Source: a virus. Taken from it: a stretch of 64,000 nt of DNA. How positions within the stretch are numbered: position 1 is the first letter of the stretch; every line of letters begins with the position of its first letter. Location of the stretch: positions 1 to 64,000 of the IMG/VR virus record IMGVR_UViG_3300036800_000311, one strand, 5' to 3'. Below are positions 25,060-33,032 of this stretch, piece by piece. Below the pieces are notes generated by a model. It made no database searches, had not been told where the DNA came from, and saw nothing but the letters and a program-made list of their open reading frames with translations. The position numbers were made by a program, and so were the translations under genes.

Positions 25060-25407
25060 TTGGGCTGGAGAAGTCGTTACGTAACGCGGGACCAACTCGA
25101 AGACGCGGTCTCGAAACTAAACAGGAGGATGGAAGCCATGGGCACATCTGAGCAGAGCCAGATCGACGCGATCACCACGGAGCTGGGCACCGTCGCGACC
25201 AACGTGGAGGGGCTCAGCGGCGACCTCGCGACGGCGCAGACGACCCTCCAGGCGGAGATCGACTCGCTGGCCGCGGGGAACCCCGTCAACGTCACCCAGC
25301 TCCAGGCCGCGGCGGACGCGCTCGCCCCGGCGGTCGCGGCCGCGGACGCCTCCGCGAAGGCGCTCGCCGGACTCGTCCCGACCCCGCCGCCCGCGCCGAC
25401 GGCGTAG
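25060..25407 (+). CDS. Coiled-coil protein with Pro/Ala tail
   Basis: Up to 115 residues from TTG 25060. A second start, ATG 25138, has a much better ribosome-binding site (AGGAGG nine bases upstream) and gives 89 residues. Heptad-like helix throughout (IDAITTELGTVATNVEGLSG), ending PTPPPAPTA. Resembles small phage whisker or fibre coiled-coils by style. The sequence between the two starts also looks helical (RDQLEDAVSKLNRRM), so both may be used. Confidence 0.55.
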   Translation: MGWRSRYVTRDQLEDAVSKLNRRMEAMGTSEQSQIDAITTELGTVATNVEGLSGDLATAQTTLQAEIDSLAAGNPVNVTQLQAAADALAPAVAAADASAKALAGLVPTPPPAPTA

Positions 25408-25413
25408 TCGATC

Positions 25414-26373
25414 GTGCGCGTCGGCCTGCTCACCTCCTGGCGCGTCCCCTGCGGCGTCGGCCAGTACTCCGCGAGGCTCGCCGACGCCCTCGCCCGCCTG
25501 CCCGACGTGGATCCCGTAATCCTCGCCGGGCGGGCGGACGAGCATCGCTCCGTCCCGGAGGAGTCCGAGCACGAGGTCCACGACGCCGCGAAGATCGGCC
25601 TCTGGCGCGACGACGGCGCGTACTCGATGCGGATCAACGACATCGCCGCGCTGGAACTCGACGTCATCCACGTCCAGTACCAGTCGATGCTCTTCCAGCA
25701 GCCGTGCCTCGCGCGGCTCGCGTCCCGGTTCCGCGGGGAGGGGCCGATGGCGATCACCTTCCACGACAACTGCCAGCGGCCCGACTTCCCCTACCCGATC
25801 TTCGACCTCCAGTTCTCTCACCGCTGGAACATCGGCCCGCCGAACGTCGAGGTCATCCCGTTCCCCGTCGAGGAGCGTCCGCTCGTCGTCCGCTCCTTCG
25901 GACTCGGCCGGACCCGCGACGACTACGTCGGCCCGATCTGCGCGCGCCGCGGCTGGGTCTTCGAGTCTGCCGCGTCCCACGAGCCGATCCACGGCGGCGG
26001 GCAGGCGTGGCGGACCCACGAGGACCTGATCGCGTGGCTCCGGGGGGCGGACGCGATCGTCCTCTGGTACGACGACAACGGCATGGCCGGATCCTCGCAG
26101 GCGGTGAGGACCGCGATGGCCGCTCGCCGCCCGGTGATCACGAACGATACGACCTGGTTCTCGGACATGCCGAACCGGGCGACGGGCTACCAGAAGGTCC
26201 ACGACCTCGACCAGCTGGAGGGAGCCGTCGAGGACGCCTGCGGCAACTCGTTCGTCCGCGCCAACTCCTGGGACCTGGTCGCCGCCCGGCTCGTCGAGAG
26301 GTACTGCTCCGCGATGGTCCCCAGGGCCGCCTCCTCGTCCGCCTCGCGCCCTCCGGCGTCGTCCGCGGCCTAA
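25414..26373 (+). CDS. Glycosyltransferase-like protein (GT-B fold)
   Basis: 319 residues from GTG. N terminus has the GT4 acceptor pattern (VGLLTSWRVPCGVGQYSARLADALARL) and a typical DVIHVQYQ strand. C-terminal domain has ADAIVLWYDDNGMAGSSQAVRTAMAARRPVI, equivalent to the donor-binding loop of GT4 enzymes but without a clear E-x7-E. The Ser/Ala/Pro-rich C terminus may be disordered. Could be a divergent transferase or a non-catalytic partner. Confidence 0.65.
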   Translation: MRVGLLTSWRVPCGVGQYSARLADALARLPDVDPVILAGRADEHRSVPEESEHEVHDAAKIGLWRDDGAYSMRINDIAALELDVIHVQYQSMLFQQPCLARLASRFRGEGPMAITFHDNCQRPDFPYPIFDLQFSHRWNIGPPNVEVIPFPVEERPLVVRSFGLGRTRDDYVGPICARRGWVFESAASHEPIHGGGQAWRTHEDLIAWLRGADAIVLWYDDNGMAGSSQAVRTAMAARRPVITNDTTWFSDMPNRATGYQKVHDLDQLEGAVEDACGNSFVRANSWDLVAARLVERYCSAMVPRAASSSASRPPASSAA

Positions 26374-26394
26374 CCCCTCGCCCGCGCGACCCGG

Positions 26395-27045
26395 ATGCGT
26401 AGCGGTCCTTACGTGGCGTCGAGGGTGGCGGTCTGCGTCCCGACGTTCGACCTTCGGAACGGCCGCGCCCGGGCGCTCCTCGCCTCGGTCCAGGCGTACA
26501 CCGACGCGGACTGGGAGCCGTACGTCGTCGACGGACACGGACGACTCTGCGGACCTGATCATCAGGTCGCCTACGTCCGACGGCAGAACGAGGCGATGGC
26601 GCTCGGGGTCGAGGGCGGGGCGGACTACCTCCTGGCGGTCAACGACGACGTCCTCGTCTCGCCCGGGTGGCTTCCTCCGCTCCTCGATGCGCTCCGCGAC
26701 GGGGCGTGGTGCGCGACTCCGGACATGACGCACGCCGACGGTCTTCAGGTCTTCGCTCCGTACGCGATGCTCTGGCGATCCGGGGCGTGGGAGGAGATCG
26801 GCGGGCTGGACGAGCGGTTCGTTCACTGGGCGTCGGACGTCGACATCGCCCGGAGGCTCTTCGAGGCGGGTCATCCGCCGGTCAAGGTCTTCCTCTCGCC
26901 CCCGATCCGCCACGAACTCGGAGCGACGGGCAACGAGCAGCCGAGTCTCGGCCCCGTCTGCATGGCCGACCTGCTCCGCTACGAGCAGAAGTGGGGCTGC
27001 TCCGCCGAGGAGGACAAGTTCCGGATGGCGAGGGCCGCGACGTGA
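26395..27045 (+). CDS. Glycosyltransferase family 2-like
   Basis: 216 residues. N-terminal nucleotide-binding strand (VAVCVPTFDLRNGRARALLASVQAYT), DxD-like NDDVL (YLLAVNDDVLVSPGW), and a C-terminal acceptor region (GGLDERFVHWASDVDIARRLFEAGH) typical of GT2. A short enzyme for the family. GTG of the next gene overlaps its stop. Confidence 0.75.
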   Translation: MRSGPYVASRVAVCVPTFDLRNGRARALLASVQAYTDADWEPYVVDGHGRLCGPDHQVAYVRRQNEAMALGVEGGADYLLAVNDDVLVSPGWLPPLLDALRDGAWCATPDMTHADGLQVFAPYAMLWRSGAWEEIGGLDERFVHWASDVDIARRLFEAGHPPVKVFLSPPIRHELGATGNEQPSLGPVCMADLLRYEQKWGCSAEEDKFRMARAAT

Positions 27046-27530
27046 GGCTGGAGATCGGCGGAGGACCTCATCCGCTGCGCCCCGGCTACGAGCAGTTCGA
27101 CGCGATCGACTGGTCGGCGCGGACCGGCCTCTCCTACACCCTCGGGGACGCCCGGGCGCTCCCGTACCGCGACGGCTCCGTCGAGGAGGTGTTCGCGTCG
27201 AACGTCCTGGAGCACTTCCCGCCGGGGGAGACGACCGCGGTCCTGACGGAGTGGGCGCGCGTCCTGATCCGCGGCGGACTGCTGCGCGTCGTGGTCCCGG
27301 ACTCGATGGGGATCCTCCGGGATCACTTCGCCAGGATCAACTCCTGGGCGGACTGCGAGGAGCGGCTCCGCGGCTCGCGGGACTATCCCGGAAACGAGCA
27401 CCTGACCTGCTTCACGCTCGCGGAGTTCCGGCCCGTCCTCGACGCCGTCCCGACCCTCGCGGTCCTCTCCGTCGAGTCGACCCACGCGGGCGGCGGGATC
27501 ACCGCCACGGCCCAGAAGATCGGAGGCTGA
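27042..27530 (+). CDS. SAM-dependent methyltransferase (class I)
   Basis: 162 residues from GTG (GTGA overlap). A reduced SAM-binding motif I (LEIGGGPHPLRPGY), an acidic motif II region (DAIDWS), and GDARALPYRDGSVEEVFASNVLEHF, typical of Methyltransf_11. The ARVLIRGGLLRVVVPDS strand follows. It probably methylates a sugar of the glycan built by the neighbouring transferases; substrate not shown by sequence. Confidence 0.75.
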   Translation: MRLEIGGGPHPLRPGYEQFDAIDWSARTGLSYTLGDARALPYRDGSVEEVFASNVLEHFPPGETTAVLTEWARVLIRGGLLRVVVPDSMGILRDHFARINSWADCEERLRGSRDYPGNEHLTCFTLAEFRPVLDAVPTLAVLSVESTHAGGGITATAQKIGG

Positions 27531-27531
27531 G

Positions 27532-27873
27532 ATGCCGCAGGCACGCAAGACCAGGGCCAAGCAGGAGGCTGCGACCCCGGTCATCATCGCCGACGAGGTT
27601 GCGCAGGCCGTCGTAGCGCTCGCCCACAGCCCCCAGGAGGCCGTCTACGCCCCGTCGGCGGTCCTCCTCGACCTCGGGGTAGACCCGACCGCCGGGACGC
27701 TCCTGACGGACGCCTCCGCGCTCCTGCGACGCCTCCAGCAGAACCCCTGGGCGACGCACGGCGCGCTCGCGACCTGGTCGGCCACGACCTGGGGGGACGG
27801 GGGGGTCGATCGGCTGAACGCGGCCCTCTCCCTGCTGACCTCCGCGGGCCTCGTCTCCCGGCTCGGTGGCTGA
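27532..27873 (+). CDS. Hypothetical head-tail region protein
   Basis: 113 residues starting one base after the previous stop. Helical, Ala-rich (IIADEVAQAVVALAHSPQEAVYAP; SALLRRLQQNPWATHGAL). Similar in size and place to small phage head-tail connector proteins; no firm family. Confidence 0.5.
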   Translation: MPQARKTRAKQEAATPVIIADEVAQAVVALAHSPQEAVYAPSAVLLDLGVDPTAGTLLTDASALLRRLQQNPWATHGALATWSATTWGDGGVDRLNAALSLLTSAGLVSRLGG

Positions 27874-28030
27874 GCACCCCGACCCCGAGGGGGGCACCCC
27901 GGGGAAGGCGGCGCCATCTCCGAGGGTCGTCCCGCCGATCATCTACGGCCACCCGCGGGAGGATCTCTCCGACGAGCAGTGGATGCGCCGGATGCAGTCC
28001 GACGGCGAGACGACGGACGGAGGCTGGTGA
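27866..28030 (+). CDS. Small Pro-rich hypothetical protein
   Basis: 54 residues from GTG 27866, overlapping the preceding gene's end by eight bases. Pro/Gly-rich first half, then IIYGHPREDLSDEQWMRRMQ. No family recognised. Tight overlap and normal composition support it. Confidence 0.45.
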   Translation: MAEHPDPEGGTPGKAAPSPRVVPPIIYGHPREDLSDEQWMRRMQSDGETTDGGW

Positions 28031-28031
28031 G

Positions 28032-28364
28032 ATGGCCGGACTGATCCTCGACAAGACTGCCACGCTCTGGCGGCTCACGCCCTCCTCCCCGGCGGCCTTC
28101 GGGACGACGCAGGTCCAGGCGGTCACCTGCGCGATCGTCCCCGTCTCGAAGCTCGACCACATCTCGCCGTACTCCTACGAGGCGACCCACCTCGTCTACG
28201 TCCCGCACTGGCTGGAGCTCCGGAAGGGTGACGAGATCCGCTACGGACGCCGCCCGCTCGACGACTACAACGACGTCCAGCCGTACGTCTACGTCATCTC
28301 GGGGCGCACGGCGTACTCGCAGGGTGGCGCGCAGACCATCTACTACGCCACCGAGAGGGAGTGA
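28032..28364 (+). CDS. Head-tail adaptor-like protein
   Basis: 110 residues, ATG one base after the preceding stop with GGAGG nearby. Beta-rich (YEATHLVYVPHWLELRKGDEIRYG ... YVYVISGRTAYSQGGAQ), the pattern of small beta-barrel head-closure/joining proteins (head-tail adaptor family). Next two genes are tail completion and terminator-like, supporting the role. Confidence 0.6.
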   Translation: MAGLILDKTATLWRLTPSSPAAFGTTQVQAVTCAIVPVSKLDHISPYSYEATHLVYVPHWLELRKGDEIRYGRRPLDDYNDVQPYVYVISGRTAYSQGGAQTIYYATERE

Positions 28365-28879
28365 GCCGCGTGGAGATCGACATCAAGAGCATCGGCGCGA
28401 CCGCAATCCGCATCGGGATGGACGCGCGGATAGCGCGCCTGCACGACCTCGGCCACGCGCTGGAGCACGCCTCAGACATGTTCTACGCCGAGGTTCGGAC
28501 CTGGTACGACTCCAACGGGGACGGGACCTGGGCTCCGCTCGCGGACTCAACCGTCGCGAGCAAGACGAGCCAGGGCGCCGGGGATCCCGCCCGGCCGCTG
28601 TATCTCGAGGGGAACCTCTACGAGTCCGCGACGTCCCCGTCGGGTCCCTGGAGCTACCGGATCGTCGAGCACGACAAGGTCGTGATGGGGATCGACTGGG
28701 ACGAGGGCGGCTACCAGATCCCGATGATCCTCTCCCACGGCGCCGGAGAGGGCGGCATGTTCCCCTCCGGCGCCCACGGCCCGAACTGGAGCATCCCCGC
28801 CCGACCGATCTGGCCGAACGTCGCTCACCTCGCCCGCGTCCGGGACGAGATCGGCCACCTGATCCTCCACGGAGGCTAG
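28361..28879 (+). CDS. Tail completion / neck protein (gpG/gpS-like)
   Basis: 172 residues from GTG overlapping the previous stop (GTGA). The segment WAPLADSTVASKTSQGAGDPARPLYLEGNLYESAT matches, in pieces, the signature of phage virion-morphogenesis proteins of the Mu gpG / P2 gpS type (Trp-x-Pro-Leu ... Lys ... Leu-x-x-Thr/Gly-x-Leu). C terminus has ARPIWPN, equivalent to the family's conserved ARPF segment. It completes the tail end that joins the head. Confidence 0.7.
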   Translation: MSRVEIDIKSIGATAIRIGMDARIARLHDLGHALEHASDMFYAEVRTWYDSNGDGTWAPLADSTVASKTSQGAGDPARPLYLEGNLYESATSPSGPWSYRIVEHDKVVMGIDWDEGGYQIPMILSHGAGEGGMFPSGAHGPNWSIPARPIWPNVAHLARVRDEIGHLILHGG

Positions 28880-29452
28880 GTGACCACCCTCCCTCAGCCC
28901 TCGGGGGTCTACTCCCAGGAGGAGTTCCTGGACATGCTCGCGTACGCCCTCGCGACCGACGAACGGACGAGCGGCATCCAGTGGATCCTCGGCGAGGCGG
29001 GGATGGGCGCCCCGATCGCGGTTCCCTTCGCGTACATCTCCGCCCTGAACGAGACGACCCAGTGGTACACCGCGAACGGGCGACCCGGCGCGGGCGGAGG
29101 CGGGATAGCGGCGGGCGTCGACGACTGGCTGATCCCCGTCGGGATTACGGTCGCGATCACGCCCCATCAGTACGTGCCGCCGACCCAGGCCGTGCCGCCC
29201 GTCGGATCTCCGCTGAGCGCCGCCGCCCTCGGCTCCCCGCCGCCCTACCTCGAGCAGCCCGGGTTCCGCGCGGCGACCGTCGCGATAGAGAACGTCAAGG
29301 CCGTACTACGGACGAACATCACCGTCGGCGGCGAGGTGGCGACGACCCGCGTCACCGACAGTCGCTACCTGCTCGTGTCGATCCAGGGTAAGCCGTTCCG
29401 ATGCGCCAGGATCACGCTCACGGCCCAGCAGAGGCGGAAGAGGGGGGTTTGA
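28880..29452 (+). CDS. Tail terminator-like protein
   Basis: 190 residues from GTG directly after the previous stop. N-terminal helix ([20 protein letters not shown]), then beta segments ending in [27 protein letters not shown]. Size and position between tail completion and tail tube genes fit a tail terminator. Its last 35 bases overlap the end of a convergent HNH gene. Confidence 0.5.
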   Translation: MTTLPQPSGVYSQEEFLDMLAYALATDERTSGIQWILGEAGMGAPIAVPFAYISALNETTQWYTANGRPGAGGGGIAAGVDDWLIPVGITVAITPHQYVPPTQAVPPVGSPLSAAALGSPPPYLEQPGFRAATVAIENVKAVLRTNITVGGEVATTRVTDSRYLLVSIQGKPFRCARITLTAQQRRKRGV

Positions 29453-30197
29453 GTCCTACCCTCCGTAGGTACTTCTCCCGATAGCGTCGTCGGGCCGCAG
29501 CTCGACAGGCACGGCAAGTCCGCTTCCCGCTGGGCGATATGTGGAGATTCTCACCGCTCATCGGGTGCCCGTATTTACAGTAAGCGTTACGTTTGATCCC
29601 GCGATTATTCGCCTGTTCCGTGCCCGTTGCCCATCGACAGTTCCCCGGTTCGTAACTCCCGTTGTTATCGATGCGATCAAGGGTTAGGCCCTCGGGGCGC
29701 TCGCCCATATCGGCTAAGAAGTTCAGGAAACCCCGCGACCCCTGCCAGCGGTCGCAGACCACGATACCCCGCAGCTGGTAGTCGCAGAATCGGAGATCCG
29801 CGCAACGTCGGATCATTGACCGCCACGAGCTGTATGTAGGTGAGAATCCCTGGCCCCTAACCGCCTGCCCGTGGATCCGCTTCTTCCCATTCTCGACGCG
29901 TACCTCCCTAGCCAAGCACCCGCACGACTGGGTATGTCCAGACTTCAACGCGGTTCCGCTGATCGTCACTAGCCCCCCGCAGTCGCACCGACAATCGAAC
30001 CGCGTCCTTCCACTACGGCTTGGGGTTCCCTTGCCAAGGACCGTAAGACGCCCGTATTGACTCCCGGGAGAAGGCGGAGGCGTAGACGGCGGGCGTCCCC
30101 CTGTTGGGTCTCCGTGTTGCCTCCAGCGCTTGTAGTGGGGAAAGCACCACCCGCGAGCCCTGACGGGACGATCGCAGCCCTCAACGGCACAGGTCAT
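29418..30197 (-). CDS. HNH-type homing endonuclease (inverted insertion)
   Basis: 259 residues on the minus strand in an otherwise forward structural operon, with GTGAGGGG before the ATG. Residues 3-20 are a zinc knuckle ([20 protein letters not shown]). Residues about 65-95 hold further Cys (CDCGG, SCGCL). The core near residues 173-200 is [19 protein letters not shown] followed by EQANNR, the signature of phage HNH/AP2-type homing enzymes. A C-terminal Cys motif (CKYGHP ... CRAC) follows. Less GC-rich codon use than its neighbours. It would cut empty alleles of this tail locus. Confidence 0.85.
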   Translation of the reverse strand: MTCAVEGCDRPVRARGWCFPHYKRWRQHGDPTGGRPPSTPPPSPGSQYGRLTVLGKGTPSRSGRTRFDCRCDCGGLVTISGTALKSGHTQSCGCLAREVRVENGKKRIHGQAVRGQGFSPTYSSWRSMIRRCADLRFCDYQLRGIVVCDRWQGSRGFLNFLADMGERPEGLTLDRIDNNGSYEPGNCRWATGTEQANNRGIKRNAYCKYGHPMSGENLHISPSGKRTCRACRAAARRRYREKYLRRVGLKPPSSASAGP

Positions 30198-30269
30198 CCC
30201 CTCACCTTACGCCGCAGCAGCGGCGTCGCCGCGGCAACTAGTTCACCCATCGAGAAAGAGAGGCCGTCC

Positions 30270-30584
30270 ATGGCCACAGGGAAGCAGGAGCCAGCGACGC
30301 CGCTGGCCGTCGACGAAGAGGTCGCCACGGCGGGCCTCCCGGACCCGCTGTACCACGGCGAGGAGCCGAGCCCCTCCTACTTCACGTACTCCCCGGCGGA
30401 CATCCCGCCCGGCAAGTACACCGATCCTCACCTCGGCGAGATCGTCCCCGGGCGGACCTACGAGGTCCGCGCGCACCTCGCGCCGATCTACGCCAGCCAC
30501 TCCGACTGGACCGGCTCGACGTCCAGGAAGTACGCCGCCCAGGAGAAGGCGGACGCCGCCGACCACGACACAGAGGAGCAGTAG
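30270..30584 (+). CDS. Small acidic tail-region protein
   Basis: 104 residues from ATG 30270, preceded by AGAGAGG; in-frame upstream sequence belongs to the antisense HNH gene. Acidic and Pro/Tyr-rich (PSPSYFTYSPADIPPGKYTD). Precedes the tail tube gene by three bases. No family recognised. Confidence 0.55.
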   Translation: MATGKQEPATPLAVDEEVATAGLPDPLYHGEEPSPSYFTYSPADIPPGKYTDPHLGEIVPGRTYEVRAHLAPIYASHSDWTGSTSRKYAAQEKADAADHDTEEQ

Positions 30585-30587
30585 CGC

Positions 30588-31574
30588 ATGTCGCCAATCC
30601 AGTCAGAGAAGGTGGTCGGGATCGCCAAGGAGAACGTCTTTGGCACCTTCGTCGCCCCGACCTCCAAGTACATCCCCTGCGTGCCGCAGGTCCGCGGGAA
30701 CATGAAGAACACCCGTCCCGACCAGGCGCGCGGATACCGCGGCCAGGTCGTCGACGTCAACACGGGCTACGAGTTGGACATCACCCTGACGGGAGAGCTG
30801 ATCCCCGACGTCTGGTCGACGCTCCTCGCGGGGTGCTTCGGCTCTGGCTCGGACGCCTTCTCGTCGGCGGGCGGCGCGGCGACGCACTCGCTCACGCCCC
30901 AGCCGCAGTGCCCGTCGTACTCGATCGAGGAGGACACGGACGTTATCCCCGGCGAGCAGGTCCTCGCCCGCCAGCTCGTCGGGTGCATCTCCGATCAGTT
31001 CCAGCTCAAGGCGACGAACCAGAGCCTGGCTCAGGTGACCTCCTCGCTGATCGGCCAGCGGGAGATCACGCCGACGACGCCTGGCGTCCCGTCGAACCTC
31101 GCGCCGTCGTTCTTCACGACGATCGAGCCGTTCGACTACTCGCTCCTGGCGTTCAGCTACAAGGGGTCTTCGAGCACCCAGCTCCTCGACCTGACGCTGG
31201 CGCTGATGAACCACACCGTCCGGGTCTTCTCCTCGAACGGGAAGCTGTACGCCGCCCGGCTGGTGCCGACGAAGCGCGAGGTCACGCTCACTACGCTCCT
31301 CGACTTCCTCGACACCAACTTCTACTCGGACTGGTTCAACGGCGTGAAGACGTCCGGGATCATCGTCTCGATGACGTCGGCCTCGAACATCCCGACGACC
31401 GCCATCCCGTACTCCTGGACGTTCACGATCCCCGGCCTGCGCCCGATGGGCGAGTACAGCCCGGCGGCCGCGAGCGACGTCATCCAGCAGAACCTCACCT
31501 GGAGCGCCACCGTCTCCGGTGCGAACGAGATCAGCGCGGTCATCGTGAACGACGAGGCCGGAAGTTTGGCGTGA
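30588..31574 (+). CDS. Major tail tube protein
   Basis: 328 residues. N terminus EKVVGIAKENVFGTFVAPTSKYIPC and RPDQARGYRGQVVDVNTGYELDITLTGEL are typical of phage tail tube proteins, which have a strand-rich barrel and a long internal loop. Ends SATVSGANEISAVIVNDEA. It comes before the tail chaperone genes and tape measure, as expected for a siphophage. Confidence 0.7.
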   Translation: MSPIQSEKVVGIAKENVFGTFVAPTSKYIPCVPQVRGNMKNTRPDQARGYRGQVVDVNTGYELDITLTGELIPDVWSTLLAGCFGSGSDAFSSAGGAATHSLTPQPQCPSYSIEEDTDVIPGEQVLARQLVGCISDQFQLKATNQSLAQVTSSLIGQREITPTTPGVPSNLAPSFFTTIEPFDYSLLAFSYKGSSSTQLLDLTLALMNHTVRVFSSNGKLYAARLVPTKREVTLTTLLDFLDTNFYSDWFNGVKTSGIIVSMTSASNIPTTAIPYSWTFTIPGLRPMGEYSPAAASDVIQQNLTWSATVSGANEISAVIVNDEAGSLA

Positions 31575-31596
31575 TCCGCGAGGTATAATTTACGGC

Positions 31597-32247
31597 GTGG
31601 AGGGTCCTTGGCTAAGGGCCACGAGGATGGTCGCAGGTATGCCCGCAGTCCTCTTGGCCCGCGAGGTTGGCGCGAACCCATCAGCCATATGCCTCTGGGA
31701 GCAGGGCCGTAGGCCGATCCCGCTTGCGTATGAAATCCCACTTAGGGACGCCATCGAGAGGTACGACTCGCCCGGTCCTGAGGTTTGGTTCTGGCCTAAG
31801 GTCGACGTCCGCGGCCCCGACGAGTGCTGGCCGTGGACTCGTGGGTGCGTCAAGGGGTATGGGAGCATACGGCGGGATCGCATTGCTCGCGGCACACACC
31901 GCGTCGCCTGGGAACTCACCTACGGCCCCATCCTCGACGGTCTCTTCGTCCTCCATCACTGCGATAATCGGCCGTGCTGCAATCCCGCGCATCTGTTTCT
32001 CGGGACCCAGATGGATAACGTCAACGATATGGTCGCCAAGGGAAGGGGTCGCTTCCGGCAGTGCGATAACCGTCGTCGCGGGGCAGCAAACCACAATGCG
32101 AAACTAACGACAGATCAGGTCGTAGAGATTCGTCGCCTATACGCTGGGCGTGGGATCACGCAGGCTCAACTCGCGGTCCAGTTCAATGTCTCCCGGGCGC
32201 TGATCTGTTTTATCGTCACGCGACGCGCGTGGCGACACGTTCCATAG
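31597..32247 (+). CDS. HNH homing endonuclease with two HTH segments
   Basis: 216 residues between tail tube and chaperone genes. N-terminal XRE-like HTH (PAVLLAREVGANPSAICLWEQG), HNH_3 core at about 85-135 (GTHRVAWELTYG, VLHHCDNRPCCNPAHLFLGTQ), and C-terminal HTH (GITQAQLAVQFNVSRALICF). A perfect TATAAT at 31584-31589 lies eight bases before GTG 31597, suggesting its own promoter and a leaderless message. ATG 31627 is another possible start. Less GC-rich than the flanks. Confidence 0.85.
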   Translation: MEGPWLRATRMVAGMPAVLLAREVGANPSAICLWEQGRRPIPLAYEIPLRDAIERYDSPGPEVWFWPKVDVRGPDECWPWTRGCVKGYGSIRRDRIARGTHRVAWELTYGPILDGLFVLHHCDNRPCCNPAHLFLGTQMDNVNDMVAKGRGRFRQCDNRRRGAANHNAKLTTDQVVEIRRLYAGRGITQAQLAVQFNVSRALICFIVTRRAWRHVP

Positions 32248-32307
32248 TTCGTCGACCCTTCTCGAATCGGTCGGCCCTAGTAGTCCCCCTGAGAGGAAGT
32301 GGAGTAG

Positions 32308-32808
32308 ATGCCCAACCCATTCGCGGAGGAGCGGATCGAGCGGTACGTGTATCCGGCACCGCTCGACCCCGAGAACCCGCTCGACGACATGAGGATCGAC
32401 GACGACGTGATGGACGAGTCCGAGGACGAGAGGCCCTGGTGCCGGATCAGGGTCCCGAACTCGAAGGGCCTGAACGACGACATCGCCCAGCTGACCCAGG
32501 CGATCGTCACGACGGCCCTCGGCGGCAACGGCAACGGAGGCGCGGCCTTCCATCAGTCGACGGAGCAGCGCATCGCCCAGGGGAACCGGGGCGTCTTCGG
32601 GCTCCTGATCGTGGAGTGGTCGTTCAGTAAGGACCCGACGGAGTCGGACTTCGGCCGGTTGAACATCGCGATGGGGGCGTGGGTCTCGGCCTGCCTCTCT
32701 GACGCGATGGAGAAGGGCACGAGGGTCGAAAAAAAACCGAGGCGTACCTCCGGAAAGCCCGCCTCTGGGCGGAAAGGATCAGCACGCCGGGACAGCGAAT
32801 CCGACTGA
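32308..32808 (+). CDS. Tail assembly chaperone, short form
   Basis: 166 residues, ATG after GAGAGGAAG. Acidic N-terminal half (DDMRIDDDVMDESEDERPW) and a helical globular part (LNDDIAQLTQAIVTTAL), as in lambda gpG-type chaperones that coat the tape measure before tail assembly. The frame crosses an eight-A run at 32729-32736 and then continues for only about 25 residues of Lys/Arg/Ser-rich sequence. It lies directly before the tape measure gene, the standard location. Confidence 0.75.
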   Translation: MPNPFAEERIERYVYPAPLDPENPLDDMRIDDDVMDESEDERPWCRIRVPNSKGLNDDIAQLTQAIVTTALGGNGNGGAAFHQSTEQRIAQGNRGVFGLLIVEWSFSKDPTESDFGRLNIAMGAWVSACLSDAMEKGTRVEKKPRRTSGKPASGRKGSARRDSESD

Positions 32809-33011
32809 GCGAGGACGCGACGCCGGACGAGCGGGAGATCGCTCGGTACTGGCGTGACTGGATCCTGATGCAGAAGCTCAGGTGCACCTATCAGGAGCTC
32901 CGGGCGATCCCTGCGGTCCCCTTCTCCGTCTTCGAGGCGTTCATGCTCGGGGAGGAGGAGGCGATCCGCAAGCGGGCCGACTCGTCACCGCGCAGTCCGA
33001 TCCCGCAGTAG
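32308..33011 (+). CDS. Tail assembly chaperone, -1 frameshift long form
   Basis: Reading from the same ATG, a -1 slip on A AAA AAA at 32730-32736 joins a second frame that stays open to TAG 33009-33011. It encodes about 90 more residues (TEAYLRKARLWAERI ... ARYWRDWILMQKLRCTYQELRAI ... FSVFEAFMLGEEE). This matches the gpG-gpT arrangement conserved in tailed phages. The downstream frame has no good start of its own. Frameshifting is inferred from the slippery run and the family pattern. Confidence 0.8.
32729..32736 (+). promoter_or_regulatory. Slippery site for programmed -1 frameshift
   Basis: Run of eight A in the context GTC GAA AAA AAA CCG, giving the heptamer A AAA AAA in the correct phase for a -1 slip into the long-form chaperone frame. 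Such A-runs are rare in this GC-rich genome. Confidence 0.8.
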
Positions 33012-33032
33012 TTCGAGGGGAGGTGAGGTCGA

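Noticed and set aside
25117-26913. 598-codon minus-strand frame
   Set aside because: Arg/Asp/Val-rich mirror of the glycosyltransferase genes, which have clear motifs and coupled starts on the plus strand.
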